Program-made: the position numbers and the translations under genes
Shown: positions 36,265 to 45,127 of the stretch, piece by piece
How the letters are laid out: the number at the start of each line of letters is the position of its first letter
Numbering within the stretch: the stretch's first letter is position 1
The notes under the pieces: generated by a model
Databases searched by the model: none
What the model saw: the letters and a program-made list of their open reading frames with translations, nothing else
Told to the model about the DNA's origin: nothing
Assembly (NCBI RefSeq): GCF_000732195.1
Contig: NZ_JNNU01000009.1
Span: forward strand, 124,001-188,000
DNA from: Neorhizobium vignae
GTDB taxonomy: Bacteria; Pseudomonadota; Alphaproteobacteria; Rhizobiales; Rhizobiaceae
DNA length: 64,000 bases
Direction of reading: 5' to 3'

Positions 36265-37884
36265 CTAGTAGGCGGCGATATCCGGCCAGCGCATTTCGAT
36301 GCCTTCACGGCTGAGCTCTCTCTGAAAATTCTGGAGCTTCTCGTCGTTTTCCTGGACCTGACGGGGCGTGAGATTTTTGTCGAGGCAATGCGCCGCAAGC
36401 ATGCCGGCAACTTCGCCGACGTTCCACTCGACCGGGTGCAGCCGGTAGCAGCCATTGGTGATGTGGGTGGTACCGATGTTCTTGCCGGCCGGGATGAGAT
36501 TCTTCACCCGCTGAGGCAGAAGCGCGCCGAGCGGGATCTCGAACGGGCAGGACGGCACGTCGATATAGTTGTCGCCACCGGTCGAGGGATGCAGGTCGAT
36601 CCGGTACATGCCGATGCCGATGCTGTCGCGGTAGTTGACCGCGCCCTTCTCCCCGCGCACCGAATAGGACAGGTCCTGCTCGACGATGCGGGTGACCGGC
36701 TTGATGCGACGGCTCTCGCGGATATAGGGGGCCATGGCAAGCCCATGCTCGGTGCCTGTGATGTCGCCGCGCAGGCGAAGACCCGGGAAACCCTGGCCGC
36801 CGTCCACGCGCGGCGCTTCGGTCTGCAGCCAGTAGAACAGCGAGTAGGAGAGGTCGGCGGCGGCTTTCAGCTGCTTTGCCTTCTCCTCTTCGGAAAGGTC
36901 GATGATCGTGCCTTCCATGTAATCGATCATCGGCCAGTTCACGAGGCAGATGTCGGAAGCGTAAGCGCCGGGCACGAAGTTGTTGCGCGCCGCGATGCGG
37001 CGGAAGATCCACAGGTTCTCGTCGCCGCCGCCCTTGCGCTGGTCGGCATCGACGGCGAGCGGATCGTCATTCGGATTGGGCGTGAACGAGCGGGTGGTGA
37101 AATCCAGCGTGCGGGGATGCGGCGCGGTGAAGCCGAGCAAAGGGCCACCCCAGAAATGCGGCTGGTAGGTGCGCCAGTAGTCGTAGTTCTCCGGCTTGTC
37201 GATCGTCTGGTCGCCATCGACGTGATCGATCGCAAAGCAGATCGACACGGCCTGGACATTGTCCGGCTGCGCTTCAGACGGCGCACTCGGCTCGCCGGTG
37301 TCGGACTGGGCCTCGAAGCCCTTCACATACTCCGTACCGGTCATCGGCAGCAGTTCACCGAGTTCGGTGGCATCGAGGATGTAGGCGGCAGAAATGGTGA
37401 TCTCGCGGCCGGTGTCGCGGTGACGAACGGTGACGGAGCGTACCGTATCACCTTCGACGTCGGCTACCACAGGACGGTATGGCTGCAGCACCTTCAGCTT
37501 GCCGGCGCCGCGATAGGGCGCAAGCATCGCTTCCATGACGGCAAGGCTGACGCGCGGTTCGGCGCAGATGCGGCTGACCCAGCCGGCACCAGGATTGAGA
37601 TCGCCCCAGGCGCGCGCGCCCTCGGTCAGCGGATAATGATCGCGGTAATATTGGCGGACACCTTCCCGTAGCTTCCGGTAGGAACGGGTGATTCCGAACT
37701 GCTCGACCCAGGTATGTTCGTCGGAAGGTACCGCCTGGCTGGTCAGCTGGCCGCCGATCCAGTCGAACTCCTCGGTCATGATCACGCTGCGGCCCGCCCG
37801 GCATGCGCCGAGTGCTGCCGCAACGCCGCCAAGACCACCGCCTACCACCAGAATATCCGTATGCATCTCTGTCACGCTCATCAT
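36265..37884 (-). CDS. FAD-dependent oxidoreductase (FAD_oxidored / PF12831-like)
   Basis: 539 residues. The N-terminal dinucleotide motif VVGGGLGGVAAALGACRAG is followed by EEFDWIGGQLTSQAVPSDEH, a block I associate with this flavoprotein family, and ILDATELGELLPMTGTEYVKG. The C-terminal KNLIPAGKNIGTTHITNG region is the second FAD contact. No signal peptide. It is translationally coupled to lacI (ATGA overlap) and precedes the sugar-binding protein gene, so it probably oxidises the imported glycoside or sugar alcohol. Substrate unknown. Confidence 0.85.
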   Translation of the reverse strand: MMSVTEMHTDILVVGGGLGGVAAALGACRAGRSVIMTEEFDWIGGQLTSQAVPSDEHTWVEQFGITRSYRKLREGVRQYYRDHYPLTEGARAWGDLNPGAGWVSRICAEPRVSLAVMEAMLAPYRGAGKLKVLQPYRPVVADVEGDTVRSVTVRHRDTGREITISAAYILDATELGELLPMTGTEYVKGFEAQSDTGEPSAPSEAQPDNVQAVSICFAIDHVDGDQTIDKPENYDYWRTYQPHFWGGPLLGFTAPHPRTLDFTTRSFTPNPNDDPLAVDADQRKGGGDENLWIFRRIAARNNFVPGAYASDICLVNWPMIDYMEGTIIDLSEEEKAKQLKAAADLSYSLFYWLQTEAPRVDGGQGFPGLRLRGDITGTEHGLAMAPYIRESRRIKPVTRIVEQDLSYSVRGEKGAVNYRDSIGIGMYRIDLHPSTGGDNYIDVPSCPFEIPLGALLPQRVKNLIPAGKNIGTTHITNGCYRLHPVEWNVGEVAGMLAAHCLDKNLTPRQVQENDEKLQNFQRELSREGIEMRWPDIAAY

Positions 37885-38912
37885 GTCCGTTTTTTTGCGG
37901 GTCCAAGGGTTTCCCCCTCAACCGGTTCACAGGTCAGAAGAATTTGGCCACCGGCATCGCCGCTCTCGATGCGACGCACCAGCATGGCAGTCGCCTGCCG
38001 GCCCATCTCCTCGCGGGGGATGTCGAAAGCGGTGAACTGCATGTGGCTGCGTTCGGCGCGGATATGGCTGCCGAGTACAACGGCGGAAAAATCGCCGGGA
38101 ATGGACAGGCCGCGCGCGCGGGCGGCGGCCTCGACGCGCACCGCATCGGCGAGTTCGACGAAGAAGGCGACAGTCGCACCGCTGCCTAAAAGAGCGTCCA
38201 GTATCTCGTCTGCCGCGCATCCCACCGTTTCGATATGCAGGACAAGTTCGAGACCGTTGCCGAGAGCGCGGTCGAAGCCCGACCACCGATCGGCAGTCGA
38301 TTCCGCCGGTCCCGGCGGGCCGATATAAGCAAGCCTCGAATGTCCGAGCGCGCCTGCCTTCTCGACCAACGCCCGTGTGCCGTTCGCATAGTCGCCGCCG
38401 ACATAGGGAACCGGCCCGCCGGCATCCTCGCGTCGGCCGATTGCCACGAACGGATAATCGCCGGATACCAGCCGCGTCAGCTCGGTGCGGTCGAATTCGC
38501 GGCCAAGGACGAGGCACCCATCGGCGATCCTCAGGCGATTGCCGTCGGCAAAGATCTTGCGATCCTGCCCAACGCCAGCCCCAGTCAAAAGTAGAAGGTC
38601 GTAGTTCTGGATCTGCGCCTCTTCCTCGATGCCCAGCAGGAAGGGCGTGAAGAAGTCCGCCTGGGCGCTTGGAAACGCCGGTTCGTAGGTGAACACGCCG
38701 AGAATGCGATTGAGCCCCTTCGCCATCCGGCGCGCGATCGGATCGGCAACATAGCCGGTAGTGCGGATGACCTGCTGGACGCGCTCCCGGGTCTCCTGCG
38801 GAATACGCGCCAGAGCTGTCGGCGCACCGTTCAGCACAAGCGAAACGGTCGCCTGACTGACGCCGGCCAATTTCGCAATATCGTGCTGGGTCAAACGCTT
38901 AGGCGCAGCCAC
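37881..38912 (-). CDS. LacI-family transcriptional regulator
   Basis: 343 residues. The N-terminal DNA-binding domain is LTQHDIAKLAGVSQATVSLVLNG with the hinge TRERVQQVIRTTGYVADPIARRMAKG; the remainder is a periplasmic-binding-like effector domain. It is the first gene of its own operon and sits next to two CG-centred palindromes (38936-38973), so it should autoregulate and control the flavoprotein-ABC genes. Confidence 0.94.
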   Translation of the reverse strand: MAAPKRLTQHDIAKLAGVSQATVSLVLNGAPTALARIPQETRERVQQVIRTTGYVADPIARRMAKGLNRILGVFTYEPAFPSAQADFFTPFLLGIEEEAQIQNYDLLLLTGAGVGQDRKIFADGNRLRIADGCLVLGREFDRTELTRLVSGDYPFVAIGRREDAGGPVPYVGGDYANGTRALVEKAGALGHSRLAYIGPPGPAESTADRWSGFDRALGNGLELVLHIETVGCAADEILDALLGSGATVAFFVELADAVRVEAAARARGLSIPGDFSAVVLGSHIRAERSHMQFTAFDIPREEMGRQATAMLVRRIESGDAGGQILLTCEPVEGETLGPAKKRT

Positions 38913-38935
38913 GCAACATCCTCCCTGCCCCCCAA

Positions 38936-38973
38936 TTAACTGCTAATACGCATTAGCAGTTAATACGTATTAA
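38936..38973. promoter_or_regulatory. Double LacI-type operator
   Basis: Two overlapping perfect palindromes: 38936-38963 (12-bp arms TTAACTGCTAAT/ATTAGCAGTTAA around ACGC) and 38960-38973 (TTAATACGTATTAA). Both contain TAATACGYATTA with a central CG, as LacI-family sites do, and their centres are 17 bp apart. They lie between lacI and the decayed divergent genes, so they once controlled both directions. Confidence 0.82.
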
Positions 38974-39019
38974 CAAGATTGAGCGGGCTGATGTCAAGCG
39001 GGAAAATGAAGAGGAGTTG

Positions 39020-39605
39020 GTGACATTTGCGGAGCATCTGAAATCGCTGGAGATTTCCGGCACCTGCGTATTCGGCGACAGCATCACCGCCGGGTTCAAT
39101 GCCTCCCACTCCGAACTCGCATGGCCGGCGCTGTTTGCCGGTGCGGTCGATGGCTTTCCAATCCGCAATCACGCCATCCCGGGAACGGTGTTGCAGGGCT
39201 CAAGGCTCGCCGAAGGAAAGCCGAGGCCGAACAATGGAGTCGGGAGATTTGTTGAATCACTTCTTGAGCGGCCGCACGAGGACGCGATCCTGATCCTTTA
39301 TGCTACAATGACGCCCGCTACACCGCGGCCCCCGAAACCATGAACGTCCCAGGCTTCGTGCGGGATTATAGCCGTATCCTAAAGGCGCTGAACGCCACGG
39401 GCCACGGATCGCGATCGGCAGCCCGCCCTATGTTCCGGATGCCGGATTCTGGGTTGGAAGTGCGGGGTTCACCGGCCAGACTCGCCAGGGTTTTGAGCGC
39501 TATGTGGAAGCGGTCCGCGATCTTGCTCGGCAATTCTCGGTTTTTTACGCCCCGGTCTACGAACGGATGATGGAGCACGGCGACGGCCTTCTCGCCTCGC
39601 CCGTG
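39020..39605 (+). pseudogene. Decayed SGNH/GDSL hydrolase gene
   Basis: A GTG start with GAGGAG upstream opens SGTCVFGDSITAGFNASHSELAWPALF, the block I motif of SGNH hydrolases. The reading continues as LILY in frame 2, then as YNDARYTAAPETMNVPGF in frame 1 (shift at about 39300), then as RIAIGSPPYVPDAGFWVGS and RYVEAVRDLARQFSVFYAPV in frame 3 (shift at about 39400), ending near YERMMEHGDGLL. At least two frameshifts make it inactive. It is divergent from lacI. Confidence 0.8.
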
Positions 39606-40470
39606 CACTGCTTCTCGACGACGAAACGATACTCGGGGAAAAGAAGAGCGACCGCGGCACGGCCAAGGTGGCGGCCAACGGCTTCGAGATCGCGCTCAGG
39701 GACTGGATCGACAAGCTGGAAAAGATCCTGTTCTCCGGCATGGTCACCAGCCGCAACGGCCGGATGGAAAGTCCCTTCACACCGGTGCCGGCTGGGCCTG
39801 GGGATTTGTTGGCGCAGGCTGAGACACATAAGGCCGAAGGCTTGCCGCCGCTGATCTTCCTGCCCGGCATCGCCCAGACCAAACCATTGCCCGACGTGAT
39901 GCGCGGCGAGTAAATGTCGCTCTTCGGCCTCACGGAAACCGACGGCATCTTGGTGCTGCCCGGTCCTCATGCCAAATGGGTGACGATGGAGGCTGGCCGC
40001 ATCACCGCGATCACCACCTACATGTCCGGCGAGATCCTCAATCTGCTCAAGAAGGATTCGCTCGTCTCTCGCCTCATCCCGGCAACCTACGAGGCCGCCC
40101 GGAATCCTTTCGCCGTGGCGTCCAGACGGCGTTTGAACAAGAGACCTGCCCGGCCGCATCCTCGCCCGCGTCTTTTCAGCGCGCAACCTGGTCCTGTTCG
40201 ACCGTCTGGCGCCCGAAGAGATCGCCGACTACCTGGCCGGCCTGATGATCGGCGCGGAAATCTCCGAGGCGCTGGGCAGGACAAACCGAAGAAAATCAAC
40301 GTCGTCGGTCACGTAGCGCTTGCCGAGGGTTACAAGATGGCGCTCGAGATCTTCGGGGCGGGCGCAAATCTCGTCACGCCCGACATTGCCGCCGGTTTCC
40401 GCCGGGTCGCCTCTCGACAGGGTGATAGGTCACGGGCTATCGAAGGGGCGAAAGCCGCTTCGGGAGAAAT
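39606..40470 (+). pseudogene. Decayed 2-dehydro-3-deoxygalactonokinase paralogue
   Basis: Remnants in order: ETILGEKKSDRGTAKVAANGFE, LFSGMVTSRNGRMESPFTPV, LPDVMRGE followed by an in-frame TAA at 39911, then LVLPGPHAKWVTMEAGRITA, FRRGVQTAFEQ in another frame, GRILARVFSARNLVLFDRL in a third, and finally INVVGHVALAEGYKMALEIF. The N-terminal nucleotide-binding segment is missing because the sequence fuses to the SGNH remnant. It is clearly related to, but diverged from, the intact dgoK that follows. Confidence 0.8.
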
Positions 40471-40476
40471 GTGACC

Positions 40477-41406
40477 ATGCCCAAACCCACCTCGATCATC
40501 CTCGATTGGGGAACGAGCTCGCTGCGCGCCATGCTGGTTTCGGAAACAGGCGAAACGCTCGATACCCGCGATACGTCGAGCGGCGGCATCCAGTTCGTCA
40601 AGGACGGCGCCTTCGAGCAGGCGTTGATGGAAACGGTGGGCGAATGGTTTTCGGCGCACGGCCCCCTGCCCGTCCTGGCAAGCGGCATGATCACCAGCCG
40701 CAACGGCTGGGTCGAAGTACCCTATGTGGATACGCCCGGCGGGATCGACGAGCTTGCCGCCGGCACGCGCAAACTCGCCCTTCAGAACGGCGCCGTCATC
40801 ACCTTCCTGCCCGGCATGCGCGATCCGGCCGCCAAGCCGTTTCCGGATGTGATGCGCGGCGAGGAAACCCAGATCGTCGGTTACGGCCTCGACCGCGACC
40901 GCACCCTGGTCCTGCCCGGCACCCATAGCAAATGGGCACGGGTCAAGGACAACCGCATCGACGGTTTCCAGACCTACGCGACCGGCGAAGTATTTTCGCT
41001 TCTGACCAAACATTCGTTCATCGCCAAGGCTCTGGAGCCGAAGCCGGGCGCCGAGCCGGACTGGCAGAATTTCGATCGCGGGGCGGAATTTGCAGCCAGC
41101 GATTCCGCCGCCGCCGATGCGTTCCTGTCGGCGATCTTCAGCGCCCGCACCGGCATTCTCGACGGTAAATTGAAGCCTGAGGATATACTCGATTACGTCT
41201 CCGGCCTCGTCATCGGCTCGGAATTCCGCCAGGCCCGCGCTGCCGGCTGGTTCAAGAACGGCGATACGATCGGCATCGTCGGCAACAACGTGCTCAACAG
41301 CCGCTACGGCCGGATCGCGCCCCTGTTCGGCCTGACCGTCGAACCCGCATCGGAAAACGCCGCGAAACGCGGCATCATGCTGATCGCGGCCGAAGCCGCG
41401 CAATAA
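40477..41406 (+). CDS. dgoK: 2-dehydro-3-deoxygalactonokinase
   Basis: 309 residues from the ATG at 40477 (GGGAG about 10 bases upstream; a GTG two codons earlier is less well spaced). The nucleotide-binding start SIILDWGTSSLRAMLVSETG, then SGMITSRNGWVEVPYVDTPGG and LPGTHSKWARV are family hallmarks. It phosphorylates 2-keto-3-deoxygalactonate. It pairs with dgoA, 12 bp downstream. Confidence 0.93.
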   Translation: MPKPTSIILDWGTSSLRAMLVSETGETLDTRDTSSGGIQFVKDGAFEQALMETVGEWFSAHGPLPVLASGMITSRNGWVEVPYVDTPGGIDELAAGTRKLALQNGAVITFLPGMRDPAAKPFPDVMRGEETQIVGYGLDRDRTLVLPGTHSKWARVKDNRIDGFQTYATGEVFSLLTKHSFIAKALEPKPGAEPDWQNFDRGAEFAASDSAAADAFLSAIFSARTGILDGKLKPEDILDYVSGLVIGSEFRQARAAGWFKNGDTIGIVGNNVLNSRYGRIAPLFGLTVEPASENAAKRGIMLIAAEAAQ

Positions 41407-41418
41407 AGGAGTTTCGAG

Positions 41419-42039
41419 ATGACCTTCGAAGAGGCGCTCAAAGCATGCAATCTCGTCGCCATCCTGCGCGGCATCAAGCCGGAAGAAGCGGAAGCCGTCG
41501 GCGAAGTGCTCGTTCAGGCGGGCTGGCGGATCATCGAAGTGCCGCTCAATTCCCCCGATCCGCTGAAAAGCATCGAAAAGCTGGTCAAACGTTTCGGAGA
41601 CCAGGCACTGATCGGAGCCGGCACCGTACTGACATCTGCCCAGGTCGCCGATGTCGCCGCGACCGGCGCCAAGGTGATCATCTCGCCGAATGCGAATGTC
41701 GAAGTCATCAAGGCCAGCCGCGCGGCCGGCATGGTGAGCCTGCCGGGTGTCGCGACCCCCACGGAAGCCTTCGCGGCGATCGAGGCCGGCGCCACCGGCA
41801 TCAAGGCGTTTCCGGCGGAAGCGATCCCCCCCTATGTCATCAAGGCATGGAAGGCGGTGCTGCCGAAGGATATTCCGGTGCTCGCCGTCGGCGGTGTCAC
41901 GCCCGAGAACATGGCTGTCTACGCGCAGGCGGGCACCGCCGGTTTCGGCATCGGTTCCTCCCTTTACAAACCCGGTGCCGACATCGCCTCCATCGGGCAA
42001 AAGGCGAGAGAATTCATCGACGCGATGCGCGCCCTCTAA
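41419..42039 (+). CDS. dgoA: 2-dehydro-3-deoxy-6-phosphogalactonate aldolase
   Basis: 206 residues, a small class I TIM-barrel aldolase. Visible: VAILRGIKPEEA (catalytic Glu/Arg region), IGAGTVLTSAQV, ISPNANVEVIKASRAAG and the Schiff-base Lys in TGIKAFPAEAI. It splits KDPGal to pyruvate and glyceraldehyde-3-phosphate, completing galactonate breakdown started by DgoK. The galactonate dehydratase gene is not here. Confidence 0.95.
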   Translation: MTFEEALKACNLVAILRGIKPEEAEAVGEVLVQAGWRIIEVPLNSPDPLKSIEKLVKRFGDQALIGAGTVLTSAQVADVAATGAKVIISPNANVEVIKASRAAGMVSLPGVATPTEAFAAIEAGATGIKAFPAEAIPPYVIKAWKAVLPKDIPVLAVGGVTPENMAVYAQAGTAGFGIGSSLYKPGADIASIGQKAREFIDAMRAL

Positions 42040-42133
42040 GGTCTAAAACCCCGTCGCAAAACCGTCGCGAACCGGAACTATCGTTTTCGTCCTGAGTTTT
42101 AGCCCAATTCGCGGCAAACCGGAGGGGACGATC

Positions 42134-42784
42134 TTGGCAGTGATCCGCAACAGCGCCGAACATCAGCAGAAGGTGTATGAACGGTGGGCGCCGGTCTATG
42201 ACCGGGTCTATCGCGGCTTGCTGCGCGACGGGCATCGCACCGTCGCAAAGCTCGCCGCCGAAGCCGGACGGGACATTCTCGAGGTCGGCGTCGGCACCGG
42301 GCTCGTATTGCCCTATTATCCGAAACACTGCCGGGTCACAGGCATCGATCTTTCCGAACACATGATCGCCAAGGCACGTGAGAAGGTCGCGCGCGCCGGG
42401 CTCGCCCACATTCAGTCGCTGCATGTCATGGATGCGCACGACCTCGAATTCGCCGATCGTTCCTTCGACGCAGTCTGCCTGCCCTTCGTCATCACGCTGA
42501 TCCCGGATCCCGAACGGGCTCTTGACGAGTGCGCCCGCGTGTTACGCTCAGACGGCGAGATCATCGTCGCGAGCAAGCTCGGCGACGGGCGCGGCCTACA
42601 AGGAGCGATCGAGGAAGCCGTAGCGCCACTGGTACACCGGGTTGGATGGAGTTCGTCCTTCCGCATCGCTCGGATTGTCGAATGGGCGAAGCGGCGCGGC
42701 GATTTCGAGGTGGCGGAGATTCGTCGCGTGTTCCCGAATGGATTCTTCAAGGTCATCCGTCTGAAGCACCGCCTGAGCGCCTGA
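42134..42784 (+). CDS. SAM-dependent methyltransferase, Rhodobacter-type PmtA-like
   Basis: 216 residues from a TTG start with GGAGGGG six bases upstream (a GTG two codons later is possible). SAM motif I ILEVGVGTGLVLPYYP and later FDAVCLPFVITLIPDPERAL are clear. The N-terminal YERWAPVYDRVYRGLLRDGHR resembles the bacterial phosphatidylethanolamine N-methyltransferase of Rhodobacter type, but the same opening occurs in ubiquinone-type methyltransferases, so the substrate is uncertain. Convergent with the RpiR gene by 6 bp. Confidence 0.8.
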   Translation: MAVIRNSAEHQQKVYERWAPVYDRVYRGLLRDGHRTVAKLAAEAGRDILEVGVGTGLVLPYYPKHCRVTGIDLSEHMIAKAREKVARAGLAHIQSLHVMDAHDLEFADRSFDAVCLPFVITLIPDPERALDECARVLRSDGEIIVASKLGDGRGLQGAIEEAVAPLVHRVGWSSSFRIARIVEWAKRRGDFEVAEIRRVFPNGFFKVIRLKHRLSA

Positions 42785-42790
42785 AGGAGA

Positions 42791-43642
42791 TCACTTGGTC
42801 TTCAGGACGGAGACCGCAAGTTCGCTGTTATGGACGTATTCATTGGCGTCCGGCTGGCGTTGGACGAGCAGGATGAACAGCAGGTCCGTCAGCATCAGCT
42901 GTGCATCGCGCGCGGTGATGGAGGACGAGCGCACCCGCTCCTCGTCCGCGACCGTATAAAGCCGGATATCCGCTGCCTGCATCAGCGGATTGCCGTTGAG
43001 ACCGGTAATGGCGATCACCGTCGCGCCGCGCTGGCGCGCCAGTTCGGCGATCCTCAGCGTCTCGAAACTGGTGCCGGAATAGGAAAGTGCCAGCAGTACG
43101 TCCTGGCTGTTGAGCGTCGAGACATTCGCCATCTGCACATGGCTGTCGCTGTCATGCAGCACGTTGCGCCCAAGCTTCATCAGCTTGTAGGAAAAATCGC
43201 GCGCGACCAGCGACGATGCCCCGACGCCGGCCATATGGATGCGTCGCGCATCGTTGAGAGCCGTCAGGGCCCGCTCGATCTCCTGCTCGTTGTTGACCGC
43301 GAGCGTCTGCTGCATGGACAACATCTTGCTGCCGATCAGCTTCTGCAGGATCGTCAGATAACTGTCGCCGACCTCGATCGAGCCGTGGATCATGCCGGGA
43401 GGCGCATGCCATTCCTGCGCCTTCGCCTCGCTGACGGCGAGCTTCAGCTCCTGATATCCGGCAAAACCCAGTTTCTGGCTGAATTTCACGACGCTCGACT
43501 GGCTGCGCCCCGTCTCGGCCGCAAGCGCTGCGGAGGAAAGCCGTAGCATCTGGTCGGGATTGTCGAGGATGAACTGGCCGATCTCCCGGTCTGCCGGTGC
43601 CATATCCTCGAGCTGCGCGTTGATCTTCTTTAAGACTGACAT
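42791..43642 (-). CDS. RpiR/MurR-family transcriptional regulator
   Basis: 283 residues from the ATG at 43642 (GAAGGAA upstream; the open frame continues further but is not conserved-looking). N-terminal HTH_6: ALAAETGRSQSSVVKFSQKLGFAGYQELK. C-terminal SIS domain: RIHMAGVGASSLVARDFSYKL and VLLALSYSGTSFETLRIAELARQRGATVIAIT, which binds phosphosugars. Divergent from the recycling operon containing murQ, so MurNAc-6-phosphate is a plausible effector, as for E. coli MurR. Confidence 0.92.
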   Translation of the reverse strand: MSVLKKINAQLEDMAPADREIGQFILDNPDQMLRLSSAALAAETGRSQSSVVKFSQKLGFAGYQELKLAVSEAKAQEWHAPPGMIHGSIEVGDSYLTILQKLIGSKMLSMQQTLAVNNEQEIERALTALNDARRIHMAGVGASSLVARDFSYKLMKLGRNVLHDSDSHVQMANVSTLNSQDVLLALSYSGTSFETLRIAELARQRGATVIAITGLNGNPLMQAADIRLYTVADEERVRSSSITARDAQLMLTDLLFILLVQRQPDANEYVHNSELAVSVLKTK

Positions 43643-43767
43643 GCGTTCCTTCGGAAGCTCCGCGATACGGCCTTGGGTCTGGTGGAGGATACCACCGCAA
43701 CGGTCGTCCGCAACAGCGTTTCCATCCCCCAGCCGAGGATGGATTATCGCAGATAATGCCGCACAAA

Positions 43768-43782
43768 GGAATAAAAAATTCC
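43768..43782. promoter_or_regulatory. Candidate RpiR operator upstream of murA
   Basis: GGAATAAAAAATTCC: arms GGAAT/ATTCC around a 5-bp A tract. Six bases later is TTGACA (43789-43794) with TAGTTT 16 bp further on as a possible -10. A near copy lies upstream of murQ (46044-46058), matching at 12 of 15 bases. Confidence 0.65.
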
Positions 43783-43870
43783 GAATGATTGACAGGGACG
43801 CGCCGTGGTTTAGTTTCGAGGAAGCGCAGATTGATTTGAGATTCACCGCGCCTCTTCGACAGGTTTCGTC

Positions 43871-45127
43871 ATGGACAGATTACGGATCGTCGGCGGTCAT
43901 CGGCTCCAGGGAGCCGTCACCATTGCCGGGGCGAAAAACGCGGCGCTCCCGCAGATCGCGGCCACGCTGCTCAGCCCCTACCCGGTCGAGCTCACCAACC
44001 TGCCACAAGTCAGCGATGTGGAAAACATGCTGGGGGTCGTCGAACTGCATGGCGCCGCCGTCACCCGCACCGGCCATTCCACCATCGTCGATGCCAAGGC
44101 AATCGTCTCGAAGGAAACCTCCTACGACACCGTTCGCAAGATGCGCGCCACCGTGCTCGTCCTTGCACCGCTGCTCGCCCGCTTCGGCCAGGCACGCGTA
44201 TCGCTGCCCGGCGGCTGCGCCATCGGTGCGCGTCCCGTCGACATGCATATCAAGGCGCTCGCGGCTCTCGGAGCGGACATCGATATCGAGAACGGCCTGA
44301 TCGTCGCTTCGGCACCGGGCGGATTGAAGGGCGGCCGCATCGTGCTTCCCTCCCCCTCCGTCGGGGCTACGGAGACAGCGATGATGGCCGCCACCGCCGC
44401 CAAGGGCGAAACCGAGATCCTCAACGCCGCCCGCGAACCCGAAGTCGCCGATCTTGCCGCCTGTCTGATCGCCATGGGCGCGCGGATCGAAGGCGCCGGC
44501 ACCCACCGCATCCTGGTCCAGGGCTTAACCACCTGGCAGCCGGCGAAACATCACGGCATTCCCGACCGTATCGAAGCCGGAACCTACGCCGTGGCAGCCG
44601 CCATCACCGGCGGCATGCTGGAACTCACCAACGCGCGGCTGGAAAACATGGCCTCGATCGTGCAGGTGCTGGAAGCTATGGGCGTCAGCATCTGGCCGAG
44701 CGATCGCGGCCTCGTCGTTTCGCGCGAAGGTCCGCTGAAGGCGACAGATATCACCACCGAGCCCTATCCGGGTTTCCCGACGGATCTTCAGGCGCAGTTC
44801 ATGGCGCTTGCAGCCTGTGCCGAAGGTGCATCGCTGATCCGCGAAACCGTCTTCGAAAGCCGCTTCATGCACGTGCCGGAACTGATGCGCCTCGGGGCCA
44901 ATATCGCGCTACAAGGCACTACCGCACTGGTACGCGGCGGCGCCCCGTTGAAGGGGGCGCAGGTGATGGCGACGGATCTGCGCGCCTCCGTCTCGCTGGT
45001 ACTCGCCGGGCTGGTTTCCTCGGGTGAAACGGTTATCAACCGCGTCTACCATCTCGACCGCGGATACGAACAACTCGACCGCAAGCTTGGCCAATGCGGA
45101 GCCGATATCGAGCGGATCAGCGCATGA
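43871..45127 (+). CDS. murA: UDP-N-acetylglucosamine 1-carboxyvinyltransferase homologue in a recycling operon
   Basis: 418 residues, full family length. MurA transfers enolpyruvate from PEP to UDP-GlcNAc, the first committed step of peptidoglycan synthesis. All key residues appear intact: Lys22 (AGAKNAALP), Cys116 in [17 protein letters not shown] (the fosfomycin target), the following Arg, and the Asp in [12 protein letters not shown]. It is the first gene of the RpiR-divergent operon and overlaps the GlcNAc kinase by 4 bp. A housekeeping murA is expected elsewhere, so this is probably a second copy; that cannot be checked here. Confidence 0.93.
   Translation: MDRLRIVGGHRLQGAVTIAGAKNAALPQIAATLLSPYPVELTNLPQVSDVENMLGVVELHGAAVTRTGHSTIVDAKAIVSKETSYDTVRKMRATVLVLAPLLARFGQARVSLPGGCAIGARPVDMHIKALAALGADIDIENGLIVASAPGGLKGGRIVLPSPSVGATETAMMAATAAKGETEILNAAREPEVADLAACLIAMGARIEGAGTHRILVQGLTTWQPAKHHGIPDRIEAGTYAVAAAITGGMLELTNARLENMASIVQVLEAMGVSIWPSDRGLVVSREGPLKATDITTEPYPGFPTDLQAQFMALAACAEGASLIRETVFESRFMHVPELMRLGANIALQGTTALVRGGAPLKGAQVMATDLRASVSLVLAGLVSSGETVINRVYHLDRGYEQLDRKLGQCGADIERISA

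Noticed and set aside
39020..40470. Insertion sequence or phage remnant as cause of the broken genes
   Set aside because: No terminal inverted repeats, target duplications or transposase-like frames were seen; decay by point frameshifts explains the region.
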